NCBI GenBank assembly: GCA_025210455.1
Contig: JAOARQ010000013.1
Location: 248,001-312,000 of the forward strand
Direction of reading: 5' to 3'
DNA length: 64,000 nt
Origin: Pelagimonas sp.
Lineage (GTDB): Bacteria; Pseudomonadota; Alphaproteobacteria; Rhodobacterales; Rhodobacteraceae
The translations under genes and the position numbers were made by a program. Positions 34,986 through 42,463 of this stretch are shown here, one piece after another. Below the pieces are notes generated by a model. The model saw only the letters and a list, made by a program, of their open reading frames with translations, ran no database searches and was not told where the DNA came from. The first letter of the stretch is position 1; the number at the start of each line of letters is the position of its first letter.

Positions 34986-35066
34986 TCGAATTCGGAAGAA
35001 AGGTGGTTTGACCTGCGGTTCTGCTATGTAATAACATCACGCAATTCACGACGGCGACCATCACTT

Positions 35067-35363
35067 ATGAAACCCAAGAATCTGAATAGCTCATTGCGAC
35101 GCAGGCGCACGCGTAGCCGCGGAATGGATGATTTTGATCGCTTGCCGCAACCGGCTCGCCAATGGCTGGCACAGGCGGCCCTGCCTTGGTCTGTACCTTC
35201 GGTGCGGCGGCTGTGGGGGAAGGCGCTGAAAGAAAGCGGTGGATCGGTCACCGAGGCACAGAACTATCTGTCACAGATCGAAGACCGCCGCCTGGCCAAG
35301 GACACCTGCTGGACAGCCGATGTCTGGCCACAAAAAAACGCGGCCCCGGTGAGCCGCGCTTGA
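35067..35363 (+). CDS. Small conserved Rhodobacterales protein (probably DUF6525)
   Basis: A 98-aa basic protein. The core FDRLPQPARQWLAQAALPWS, followed by VPSVRRLWGKALKESGG, and the later EDRRLAKDTCW are what I recall of the DUF6525 family found in Rhodobacterales; this is from memory. Function is unknown. ATG 35067 gives an Arg-rich N terminus that homologues also show; ATG 35124 is an alternative. The last nine codons overlap the minus-strand terminator of dapD. Confidence 0.7.
   Translation: MKPKNLNSSLRRRRTRSRGMDDFDRLPQPARQWLAQAALPWSVPSVRRLWGKALKESGGSVTEAQNYLSQIEDRRLAKDTCWTADVWPQKNAAPVSRA
35332..35358 (-). terminator. Intrinsic terminator of dapD
   Basis: On the minus strand CGCGGC (35358-35353) and GCCGCG (35344-35339) form a 6-bp stem with an 8-nt loop, followed by seven U residues (35338-35332). 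It lies 23 bp after the dapD stop codon and inside the 3' end of the opposing small gene. Confidence 0.85.
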
Positions 35364-35381
35364 TTTCACTTTGTTGGGCGA

Positions 35382-36209
35382 TCAGTCGCGCAGCAGCTCG
35401 TTGATCCCTGTTTTTGAGCGGGTCTTTTCATCAACGCGTTTCACGATCACCGCGCAGTACAGGTTGATCCCGTTCTTGGACGGCATCGACCCGGCCACAA
35501 CCACCGAGTAGGGCGGCACTTCGCCATACATCACTTCGCCGGTTTCACGGTCGACGATCTTGGTTGACTGGCCGATGAACACACCCATGCCCAGAACCGA
35601 TCCTTCACGCACGATGCAGCCTTCGACGACTTCGGAACGCGCACCGATAAAGCAGTTGTCTTCGATGATGGTTGGGCCAGCCTGCATCGGTTCCAGAACG
35701 CCGCCAATACCAACGCCACCTGACAGGTGCACGTTTTTACCGATCTGCGCGCAAGAGCCAACGGTGGCCCATGTGTCAACCATGGTGCCCTCATCCACAA
35801 AGGCGCCCAGGTTCACAAAAGACGGCATCAGCACAACGCCAGGAGCGATGTAAGCCGATTTGCGCACAACCGCGTTTGGCACCGCGCGGAACCCTGCGGC
35901 TTTCCACTGATTGTCGCCCCAGCCTTTGAATTTGCTGTCGACCTTGTCCCACCAGCCAGAGCCCTGCGGGCCGCCTGCGTGTTCTTCCATGTCTTTGATG
36001 CGAAAGCCCAGCAGAACCGCTTTTTTGGCCCACTGGTTGACGTGCCAGCTGCCGTCGGCCTGCTTTTCAGCGACGCGCAGCGACCCGCTGTCCAGCGCGT
36101 TAAGCGTATCTTCGATCGCCTCACGTGTCTCGCCGGTGGTGGTCGGAGTGATGGTGTCGCGTGCGTCCCACGCGGCTTCGATGGCTGTTTCCAGTTGTGC
36201 GTTCGACAT
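35382..36209 (-). CDS. dapD: 2,3,4,5-tetrahydropyridine-2,6-dicarboxylate N-succinyltransferase
   Basis: Acyltransferase of the succinylase branch of lysine/diaminopimelate synthesis, 275 aa. The left-handed beta-helix hexapeptide repeats run from about residue 105 ([60 protein letters not shown]). The N-terminal domain contains [20 protein letters not shown]. Start 36209 has GGGAAG upstream. It is monocistronic, with a strong terminator. DapE, two steps later in the pathway, is encoded at 29369-30508 on the same strand. Confidence 0.96.
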   Translation of the reverse strand: MSNAQLETAIEAAWDARDTITPTTTGETREAIEDTLNALDSGSLRVAEKQADGSWHVNQWAKKAVLLGFRIKDMEEHAGGPQGSGWWDKVDSKFKGWGDNQWKAAGFRAVPNAVVRKSAYIAPGVVLMPSFVNLGAFVDEGTMVDTWATVGSCAQIGKNVHLSGGVGIGGVLEPMQAGPTIIEDNCFIGARSEVVEGCIVREGSVLGMGVFIGQSTKIVDRETGEVMYGEVPPYSVVVAGSMPSKNGINLYCAVIVKRVDEKTRSKTGINELLRD

Positions 36210-36394
36210 GATCTTCCCATTCAGTGACTTGTCGCTGGCTACCTGAAAGCGATGCAAATTGGAATAGGTTTACCAATGGGTAACTGCGCAAAGCTCTGTG
36301 TCGCAAATCCGGAAAAGAAAAATCAAAGTTTAGGCGCGCTACCCTGTTTTGCCTTTTTCCCACCCTCGGGCTGTCAGAATTCATGTGCATCTTG

Positions 36395-36494
36395 TTGCTT
36401 GTAAAGAGTTGCCCCTGTTTGTTTTGGGCGAAACCGCAGGACATCCTGCAATGATCTGCAAAAGGTGAGGCGGCTGTGTTCCCCTCACCTTTTT
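36395..36494 (+). ncRNA. Candidate small RNA ending in a strong intrinsic terminator
   Basis: An 11-bp stem (36460-36470 with 36483-36493) with a 12-nt loop and a TTTTT end is a strong intrinsic terminator, yet no plus-strand gene lies in front of it: dapD is divergent and starts at 36209. Just upstream GCAGG-ACAT-CCTGC (36436-36449) forms a second hairpin. The two hairpins together look like the 3' part of a small RNA, or of a leader attenuator for mtgA 37 bp downstream. The 5' end is unknown; 36395 is a placeholder. Confidence 0.5.
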
Positions 36495-36530
36495 CTATGG
36501 CACGCTTGTGAAATGCGGCTAAAAAGCCTT

Positions 36531-37265
36531 ATGGCGAAGAAAGCAGTCAAAAAGAAAGCTTCGGGCAAAAGCAAAAAGACAAGTGGGCGCAAATTTCAGC
36601 CTTTGCGCTGGCTGCGGCGTCAGGCGTTGCGGTTGTTGACGGTTTTGATCGCGCTGGTTTTGGTGCTTGTCCTGCTTTACGGCGGGGTGAACCCGCCGAC
36701 CACGCATACCATCTGGTCCGAAAAGCAGCGTCTGGGATCGGTGGATCAGGAATGGATTCCTATTGAAGAGGTCGCTCCGGTGATGTTGCGATCCGTGGTG
36801 GCGGCAGAAGATGCGAATTTCTGTGGGCACTGGGGTTTTGATGTGAATGCCATCAAAGCCGCAATCGAAGGCGGTGGCGCGCGGGGCGGCAGCACGATCA
36901 GTCAGCAGGTGGTGAAGAATGTCTTTCTCTGGCAAGGACGCAGCTATGTGCGCAAAGCGCTGGAGGCTGTGCTGACCCCGGTCACGGAACTGTTCTGGTC
37001 CAAGCGTCGGATATTGGAAATCTATCTGAATGTGGCCGAGTTCGACGAAGGTGTTTTTGGCATCGAGGCCGCATCACGGCACTATTTTGGTGTTGGTCCA
37101 GATGCCCTAAGCGCGCGTCAGGCGGCATTGCTGGCCAGTATTCTGCCAAACCCCAAAAAACGCAGTGCGTCGCGCCCCAGCGCCGCAATCCAGCGCAAGG
37201 CGGGGCGGGTGATGGATGGGGCGAAGACCATTGGCCGGGATGGGCGCGCAGCGTGTTTTGAATAG
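36531..37265 (+). CDS. mtgA: Monofunctional biosynthetic peptidoglycan transglycosylase
   Basis: Inner-membrane GT51 glycosyltransferase that polymerises lipid II, 244 aa. A very basic N terminus (MAKKAVKKKASGKSKKTSGR) precedes one TM helix (about 32-52). GT51 motifs: VAAEDANFCGHWGFD with the catalytic Glu, RGGSTISQQVVKNVFLW, KRRILEIYLNVAEFDEGVFG and a RQAALLASILPNPKK end. No clear SD lies before ATG 36531; ATG 36513 in frame is possible. A strong terminator lies immediately upstream, so it needs its own promoter or read-through. Confidence 0.94.
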   Translation: MAKKAVKKKASGKSKKTSGRKFQPLRWLRRQALRLLTVLIALVLVLVLLYGGVNPPTTHTIWSEKQRLGSVDQEWIPIEEVAPVMLRSVVAAEDANFCGHWGFDVNAIKAAIEGGGARGGSTISQQVVKNVFLWQGRSYVRKALEAVLTPVTELFWSKRRILEIYLNVAEFDEGVFGIEAASRHYFGVGPDALSARQAALLASILPNPKKRSASRPSAAIQRKAGRVMDGAKTIGRDGRAACFE

Positions 37266-37274
37266 CTGCAACGT

Positions 37275-37302
37275 AAAAACGGGGCCGCAGATGCAGCCCC
37301 GT
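37275..37302 (-). terminator. Intrinsic terminator of the sugar importer operon
   Basis: On the minus strand ACGGGGC (37302-37296) pairs with GCCCCGT (37285-37279) over a 10-nt loop, followed by UUUUU (37279-37275). It lies 20 bp after the stop of the minus-strand ATPase gene; the convergent mtgA ends on its other side. Confidence 0.8.
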
Positions 37303-37321
37303 GGATGTAGATGAACCGCGC

Positions 37322-38419
37322 TCAGTTCAGACGCTGTCCTGTGCCCGGTTCAAAATAGGATACCTTTCCCAGATCAAAGGCCAGTTCCTGCGCAACACCC
37401 GGTGTGGCGGTAGTTTCCGCATGCAGGCGGGCCGTGACGCTTTTGCCGCCCAGTTGCATCACAACATAGGTATCTGCGCCAGCTGGTTCGACGATATCCA
37501 CCATACATTCCGCTTTTTGCGCCTCTTGATTGGCGCGGAAATCTGGTTCGGCAATGTCTTCTGGGCGCACACCCAGAATCACATCCTGAGGCAGATCGGT
37601 GTTCTTGGTGTCTGTCAGCACGATCGGCGCGGCATCTTTGCGTGCGATTTCGATCCGGGTGCCAGAGCCGTTTGCTGTGGCCTTGGCCGGGATCAGGTTC
37701 ATGGCCGGGTTGCCCATGAAATCCGCCACAAAGAGATTGGCAGGGCGGTTATAGATTTCCGCCGGTGTGCCGATCTGCTGGATCACGCCACCTTTCATGA
37801 CGACGATCTTGGTGGCCAGGGTCATGGCTTCGATCTGGTCATGGGTTACATAAACCATCGACGCCCCAAGCCGCTGATGCAGCTCTTTGATTTCAGTGCG
37901 CATTTCCACGCGCAGCTTTGCATCAAGGTTCGACAGAGGTTCGTCAAAGAGGAACAGTTTCGGATCGCGGACAAGGGCGCGGCCCATGGCAACCCGCTGA
38001 CGCTGACCGCCGGACAGTTGACCGGGGCGGCGCGACAGCAGCTTTTCGATCTGCAGCTGTTGCGCCACCTGCTGCAGCTTTTGTTCCTGTGTGGCCTGAT
38101 CTACCCCACGAACCTTCATGCCAAAGGTGATGTTTTTGGCGACAGTCATGGTTGGGTACAGCGCGTAAGACTGGAAAACCATGGCGATATCACGGTCTTT
38201 CGGGCTGACGTCTGTCATGTTGCGCCCGTCGATATGCAGGGTGCCGCCGCTGATAGGTTCCAGACCGGCGATGCAGTTCAGCAGGGTTGACTTACCGCAG
38301 CCCGATGGGCCGACCAGCACCAGAAAATCACCGGGATCAATCGAGACATTGATGTCTTTCAGGATCTCGGTCGATCCGTAGTTCTTGTACAGGTTCTTAA
38401 TGTCAAGGATGGGAGCCAT
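37322..38419 (-). CDS. Sugar ABC transporter ATP-binding protein, UgpC/MalK type
   Basis: Cytoplasmic ATPase, 365 aa. Walker A GPSGCGKST near 38-46, Q-loop MVFQSYALYPTMTV, signature LSGGQRQRVAMGRAL near 135, Walker B LFLFDEPLSNLD, and the H-loop YVTHDQ. A C-terminal TOBE/MOBE regulatory domain (about 240-365: ILGVRPEDI, YVVMQLGGKSVTARLHAE) is present, as in CUT1-family ATPases. It is the last gene of a four-gene minus-strand operon encoding receptor, two permeases and ATPase. Confidence 0.93.
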   Translation of the reverse strand: MAPILDIKNLYKNYGSTEILKDINVSIDPGDFLVLVGPSGCGKSTLLNCIAGLEPISGGTLHIDGRNMTDVSPKDRDIAMVFQSYALYPTMTVAKNITFGMKVRGVDQATQEQKLQQVAQQLQIEKLLSRRPGQLSGGQRQRVAMGRALVRDPKLFLFDEPLSNLDAKLRVEMRTEIKELHQRLGASMVYVTHDQIEAMTLATKIVVMKGGVIQQIGTPAEIYNRPANLFVADFMGNPAMNLIPAKATANGSGTRIEIARKDAAPIVLTDTKNTDLPQDVILGVRPEDIAEPDFRANQEAQKAECMVDIVEPAGADTYVVMQLGGKSVTARLHAETTATPGVAQELAFDLGKVSYFEPGTGQRLN

Positions 38420-38423
38420 TGGA

Positions 38424-39317
38424 TTATCCTTTCACGGATCCAGCGGTAAGACCGCGGATAAAGTATTTACCGGCAACAACATAGACAATCAGCGTTGGCA
38501 GGGCCGCGATGATCGCGGTGGCCATATCCACGTTGTATTCCTTAACGCCGGTGGTCGAATTGACGATATTATTCAGCGCCACGGTGATCGGTTGCGTACC
38601 CGCCTGACTGAAGGACACGCCAAACAGGAAATCATTCCAGATCTGAGTGAACTGCCAGATGACTGTCACCACGATGATGGGCAGCGACAGCGGCAGGAAG
38701 ATCGACCAGAAGATCCGGAAGAACCCAGCACCATCCACTTTGGCAGCTTTGGTCAGCTCAGAAGGGATCGACACATAGTAATTGCGGAAGAACAGTGTGG
38801 TGAAGCCCAGACCATAGATCACATGGACAAAGATCAGCCAAGGAATAGTGCCCGCAATCCCCATTTTGCCCAGCAGGGTCGCCATGGGTAGCAGAACCAC
38901 CTGGAAAGGGATAAAGCAGCCAAACAGCATCGCCGCAAAGAACAGGTTCGCCCCTTTAAAGCGCCATTGCGCCACCACATAACCATTCAGCGCGCCAATC
39001 AACGTTGAGATCAAAACCGCAGGCACCGCAATCAGAACCGAGTTCCAGAAGAACGGGCGCACACCTTCGCAGCGAATACCGGTGCAGGCCTGTGACCATG
39101 CGGTGATCCATGCGTCAAACGTCACTTCGCGTGGCAGGGAAATCAGATCGCCGGTGCGGATTTCTTCAAGGCTTTTCAGGGATGTGGTGATCATCACAAA
39201 CAGCGGCATCAGATAGTACAGCGCAAAAATCCCAAGGATCACATAGAGCAACCAGCGCAGAGCAATCTTGCCGATCCGGCTGCTGGATGGGGCGGGGGTC
39301 ATAGAAAGATCAGTCAT
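38424..39317 (-). CDS. Sugar ABC transporter permease (MalG/GtsC type)
   Basis: Inner-membrane permease, 297 aa, six predicted TM helices. The long periplasmic loop AWSQACTGIRCEGVRPFFWN resembles that of GtsC-type glucose permeases. The EAA loop ELTKAAKVDGAGFFRIFWSI and the end YVVAGKYFIRGLTAGSVKG are typical of CUT1 permeases. It overlaps the preceding permease gene by 8 bp and is 4 bp from the ATPase gene. Confidence 0.92.
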   Translation of the reverse strand: MTDLSMTPAPSSSRIGKIALRWLLYVILGIFALYYLMPLFVMITTSLKSLEEIRTGDLISLPREVTFDAWITAWSQACTGIRCEGVRPFFWNSVLIAVPAVLISTLIGALNGYVVAQWRFKGANLFFAAMLFGCFIPFQVVLLPMATLLGKMGIAGTIPWLIFVHVIYGLGFTTLFFRNYYVSIPSELTKAAKVDGAGFFRIFWSIFLPLSLPIIVVTVIWQFTQIWNDFLFGVSFSQAGTQPITVALNNIVNSTTGVKEYNVDMATAIIAALPTLIVYVVAGKYFIRGLTAGSVKG

Positions 39318-40182
39318 TTTTCGCCCTCAGTTCAGAGTAGAGGTAGGGAACGACGATGGTAAAGACGACGCCCATCATGATCATGGCCGAGCTGGCTGCC
39401 TGACCAATGTCACCGCGCGAAAACGCCATGGTATACATGTAAGTCGCGGGCAGATCCGAGGCAAAGCCGGGGCCGCCGCCTGTCAGGGCGATGACAAGAT
39501 CAAAGCTCTTGATGGCGAGGTGCGACAGCACGATAAAGGCAGACAGAAAGATCGGGGCCATCGAAGGGATGATGATCGCTGTATACACCCGCCATGTGGG
39601 GATACCATCGACCTGCGCTGCGCGGATGATTTCCGTATCCACAGACCGCAGCCCGGCGAGAAACAGCGCCATCACAAAGCCAGAACTCTGCCAGATTGCG
39701 GCGATGACGATGGTGTAAATCGCCATATCCGGGTTCACCAGCCAGTCGAAGGTGAAATTTTCAAATCCCCAGCCGCGCACGGTGGCTTCGACGCCAAGAC
39801 CGGGATTGAGGATCCATTTCCACGCTGTCCCGGTGACGATCATCGACAGCGCCATAGGGTACAGATAGATCGTGCGGATTGCACCTTCGGTCCGGATATT
39901 CTGATCCAGCAGAATGGCCAGCACCAGACCGAGGATCATGGAAATCCCGATAAACAGCGCGCCAAACAGGAACAGGTTGTTCATCGCCACATCCCAGCGC
40001 GGAGCGGAAAACAGGCGATCATATTGGATGAAACCGTGGATCTCGTATTTGGGAAGCAACCTAGAACGTGTCAGAGAGACCCAGGCTGTCCAGGCAATGA
40101 AACCGTATACAAATATGAGAACCGCGATGAAGGAGGGGGCCAAGACAATTTTTGGCAGGTGATCTTCAAGCCATTTGGACAT
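39310..40182 (-). CDS. Sugar ABC transporter permease (MalF/GtsB type)
   Basis: Inner-membrane permease, 290 aa. It starts MSKWLEDHLPKIVLAPSFIA, entering TM1; the conserved parts include ALSMIVTGTAWKWILNPGLG, LVNPDMAIYTIVIAAIWQSS and the EAA loop IRAAQVDGIPTWRVYTAII. GGAG lies 6 bases before ATG 40182. It follows the receptor gene after a 59-bp gap that contains a hairpin. Confidence 0.92.
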   Translation of the reverse strand: MSKWLEDHLPKIVLAPSFIAVLIFVYGFIAWTAWVSLTRSRLLPKYEIHGFIQYDRLFSAPRWDVAMNNLFLFGALFIGISMILGLVLAILLDQNIRTEGAIRTIYLYPMALSMIVTGTAWKWILNPGLGVEATVRGWGFENFTFDWLVNPDMAIYTIVIAAIWQSSGFVMALFLAGLRSVDTEIIRAAQVDGIPTWRVYTAIIIPSMAPIFLSAFIVLSHLAIKSFDLVIALTGGGPGFASDLPATYMYTMAFSRGDIGQAASSAMIMMGVVFTIVVPYLYSELRAKND

Positions 40183-40198
40183 GAGACTCTCCTGGTTT

Positions 40199-40228
40199 GC
40201 TGCCCACACCTGCGGGGGCGTGGGCAGC
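40199..40228 (-). promoter_or_regulatory. GC-rich stem-loop between receptor and permease genes
   Basis: GCTGCCCAC (40199-40207) and GTGGGCAGC (40220-40228) form a perfect 9-bp stem with a 12-nt loop and no U-tract on the minus strand. It is 13 bp after the receptor stop codon. This is the third importer in the window with a hairpin at this position. Confidence 0.65.
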
Positions 40229-40241
40229 CTATGTTAAAAGA

Positions 40242-41486
40242 TCAGAGGCTGTTGGCGATGGCGGCTGCCAGCTGCTTAACGGCTTCTTCAGAGGACATGT
40301 CCGAATTGAAATGTGCGGTCACAACATCGGTGATGGCACCGGATTGCGCGCCGCGCAGTGCCATTCCGTGGGCATAGCTGGGCAGCAGCGACCCACCTTC
40401 GGAACTGTCAGACATTTCCTTGGCCGACAGATGCGCGCAGCTGTCAAATTCGTCCAGCGCCACATCAACACGTGCCGGGATCGAGCCTTTGTTCAGGTTG
40501 AACACCTTCTGAAAGCTCTGGCCGACGATCAGCTTGGCCAGCAGATCCTGACCGGCTTTGTTTTCGTCACCGTCTACGTCAAACATGGCAAAGCTGTCGA
40601 CGTTATACAGGAAACCTTCGCCGGGCACCGAGGCACACAAGAAATCTTTGCCCGGCGCTTTGCCTGCCGCCAGGAATTCACCCTTGGCCCAGTCACCCAT
40701 GATCTGGAAGGCGGCTTCGCCATTCATCACCATGGCTGTGGCCAGGTTCCAGTCGCGGCCCGGGAAGTTCGGATCAACAAAACCACGCATGGTGCGCATC
40801 TGGTCAAAGACCGCTTTCATTTCATCCGATGTCAGGGTTGCTTCGTCCAGTTCGACAAAGGCCTTGCGGAAGCCATCTGCACCCAGAACGCCAAGCGCAA
40901 CGGCTTCGAATACGGTCGCGTCCTGCCAGGCCTGACCACCATGTGCCAGCGGGATGATGCCAGCGGCCTGCAGTTTTTCGGCTGCGGCGTTGAACTCATC
41001 CCATGTTGTGGGCATTGCGATGCCGTTGGCTTCCAGAACTGACGCATTGGCCCAGATCCAGTCTACGCGGTGTACGTTCACAGGCGCGGCGCACCATTTG
41101 TCTTCGCACTTCATGTGACCCGCGATGGAATCAGGCAGCACATCTGCCCAGCCTTCAGCGTCAGCAACGGCGCTGATGTCTGCCAGTACGCCCTCTTCGT
41201 ACCATTCCTGAATGGCGGGGCCTTTCAGCTGAACGGCGGTCGGCGCATTGCCCGACAGAACCCGTGCGCGCAGGGCGCTCATGGCGGCGTCGCCACCGCC
41301 ACCGGCAACCGGCATGTCGGTCCAGGTGCCGCCATTGTCAGCAAATTCCTGCTGCAGAACCGCAACGGATTTTGCTTCGCCGCCCGATGTCCACCAGTGC
41401 AGAACTTCAGCTTTTGGGCCGGCGAATGCCGCGCTGGCCGAGATCAGGGCTGCGGCGGAGACCGCGCTCAGGACATAATTCTTCAT
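40242..41486 (-). CDS. Sugar ABC transporter substrate-binding protein, probably glucose/mannose
   Basis: Periplasmic receptor, 414 aa, with signal peptide MKNYVLSAVSAAALISASAA-FA. The mature N terminus EVLHWWTSGGEAKSVAVLQQ, AVAGGGGDAAMSALRARVLS-type segment and APVNVHRVDWIWAN closely follow the GtsA-type glucose-binding proteins of Pseudomonas as I recall them. GGGAGG lies upstream of ATG 41486. It is divergent from a two-component system, matching the situation of GltR/GtrS next to the gts genes in Pseudomonas. Ligand assignment is by resemblance only. Confidence 0.88.
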   Translation of the reverse strand: MKNYVLSAVSAAALISASAAFAGPKAEVLHWWTSGGEAKSVAVLQQEFADNGGTWTDMPVAGGGGDAAMSALRARVLSGNAPTAVQLKGPAIQEWYEEGVLADISAVADAEGWADVLPDSIAGHMKCEDKWCAAPVNVHRVDWIWANASVLEANGIAMPTTWDEFNAAAEKLQAAGIIPLAHGGQAWQDATVFEAVALGVLGADGFRKAFVELDEATLTSDEMKAVFDQMRTMRGFVDPNFPGRDWNLATAMVMNGEAAFQIMGDWAKGEFLAAGKAPGKDFLCASVPGEGFLYNVDSFAMFDVDGDENKAGQDLLAKLIVGQSFQKVFNLNKGSIPARVDVALDEFDSCAHLSAKEMSDSSEGGSLLPSYAHGMALRGAQSGAITDVVTAHFNSDMSSEEAVKQLAAAIANSL

Positions 41487-41627
41487 TGTGTTTCCTCCCA
41501 CAAGATTTCAAAGCAAGCCAATTTGAGGCTTCTTTGTTTGAGTGCATCATGTTTGAAACGGGGGCAGGGCTGCAATCAACAGGCGCATGGCGGGTATTCG
41601 TCAGGGGAATGCAGAAAACTGAACAAA

Positions 41628-41686
41628 CTGTTACGGCCTGTTACACGGGGATTGATTCCGTTGCACTCTGTTACATTGGCATTGAT
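41628..41686. promoter_or_regulatory. Helically phased direct repeats, candidate OmpR-type response regulator site
   Basis: CTGTTAC occurs at 41628, 41638 and 41668, with a related CCGTTGC at 41658: all offsets are multiples of 10 bp. The 19-bp segments 41638-41656 and 41668-41686 are direct repeats with three mismatches. Tandem direct repeats in 10-11 bp phase are the classical binding pattern of OmpR-family regulators. The site lies 43 bp upstream of the regulator gene and in the divergent region shared with the sugar importer. Confidence 0.55.
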
Positions 41687-41728
41687 TATAAAGTCTGAGG
41701 AACCGCAGTCGGGAAGAGGGGTGTTGGG

Positions 41729-42463
41729 GTGATTCCACGGATACTTGTTGTCGATGATGATCCCGAATTGCGGCAGATGCTCACGCAGTTCTTGCAACAG
41801 AGTGGCTGCATCGCGCTGCCTGCCACAAATGAAACCGGTATCCGCAAACATCTGTCGACCGGGCGGATTGATCTGATTTTGCTGGATGTCATGCTGGGGG
41901 ATGAAAACGGTGTCGATATCTGCGCCAATCTGCGCAGCGAACAGTCGGTGCCGATTATCATGATCTCCGCGCTTTCAACTGACAGCGATCGCATCGCGGG
42001 ATATGCGGTGGGTGCGGATGATTATATCGCGAAACCTTTCAATACAGATCTGCTGCTGGCGCGAATCCGGGCAGTGCTGGCCCGTACACAGCGCGCATCA
42101 TCACTGGCGCATCGCCGCCGCATGGCGACCTTTCGCTTTAATGGCTGGACGTATGATTCAAAACGCGACGAAGTGCTGTCACCCGAAGGCTATCAGGTGT
42201 CGCTGTCTCGGCGCGAGACGACGTTGTTGCAGGCGCTGCTGGCCAATCCCCGCATTCCGCTCACCCGACAAGAGATCGCGGATGCCCTGGACGTAACCAA
42301 GGAAAACGAAGGCCCATCCGAGGCCGAAGGGCGCGCGATTGATGTGCTTGTTGGGCGGTTGCGGGCGAAGATCGAAAAAGATCCCAAAAACCCGGATATG
42401 CTGCGCACGGAACGTGGGGTTGGGTATATCTTTGCGGTGGATGTTCTGGTCGAGGAGGAATGA
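41729..42463 (+). CDS. OmpR-family two-component response regulator
   Basis: A 244-aa DNA-binding regulator. The receiver domain has DDD at 9-11, the phospho-acceptor Asp 53 in LILLDVMLG, and YIAKPF with the conserved Lys. The winged-helix Trans_reg_C domain covers about 130-240 (VSLSRRETTLLQALLANPRI, VLVGRLRAKIEKDP, RTERGVGYIF). It starts with GTG 41729. It overlaps the sensor kinase gene by 4 bp and is divergent from the sugar importer, which it probably controls. Confidence 0.93.
   Translation: MIPRILVVDDDPELRQMLTQFLQQSGCIALPATNETGIRKHLSTGRIDLILLDVMLGDENGVDICANLRSEQSVPIIMISALSTDSDRIAGYAVGADDYIAKPFNTDLLLARIRAVLARTQRASSLAHRRRMATFRFNGWTYDSKRDEVLSPEGYQVSLSRRETTLLQALLANPRIPLTRQEIADALDVTKENEGPSEAEGRAIDVLVGRLRAKIEKDPKNPDMLRTERGVGYIFAVDVLVEEE

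Noticed and set aside
41609-41698. A 29-codon ORF whose product has a CYTGIDSVAL/CYIGID internal repeat.
   Set aside because: The repeat follows from the 30-bp direct DNA repeat. A third CTGTTAC copy 10 bp upstream is out of frame, and no SD precedes the ATG, so a regulator binding site explains it better than a coding repeat.
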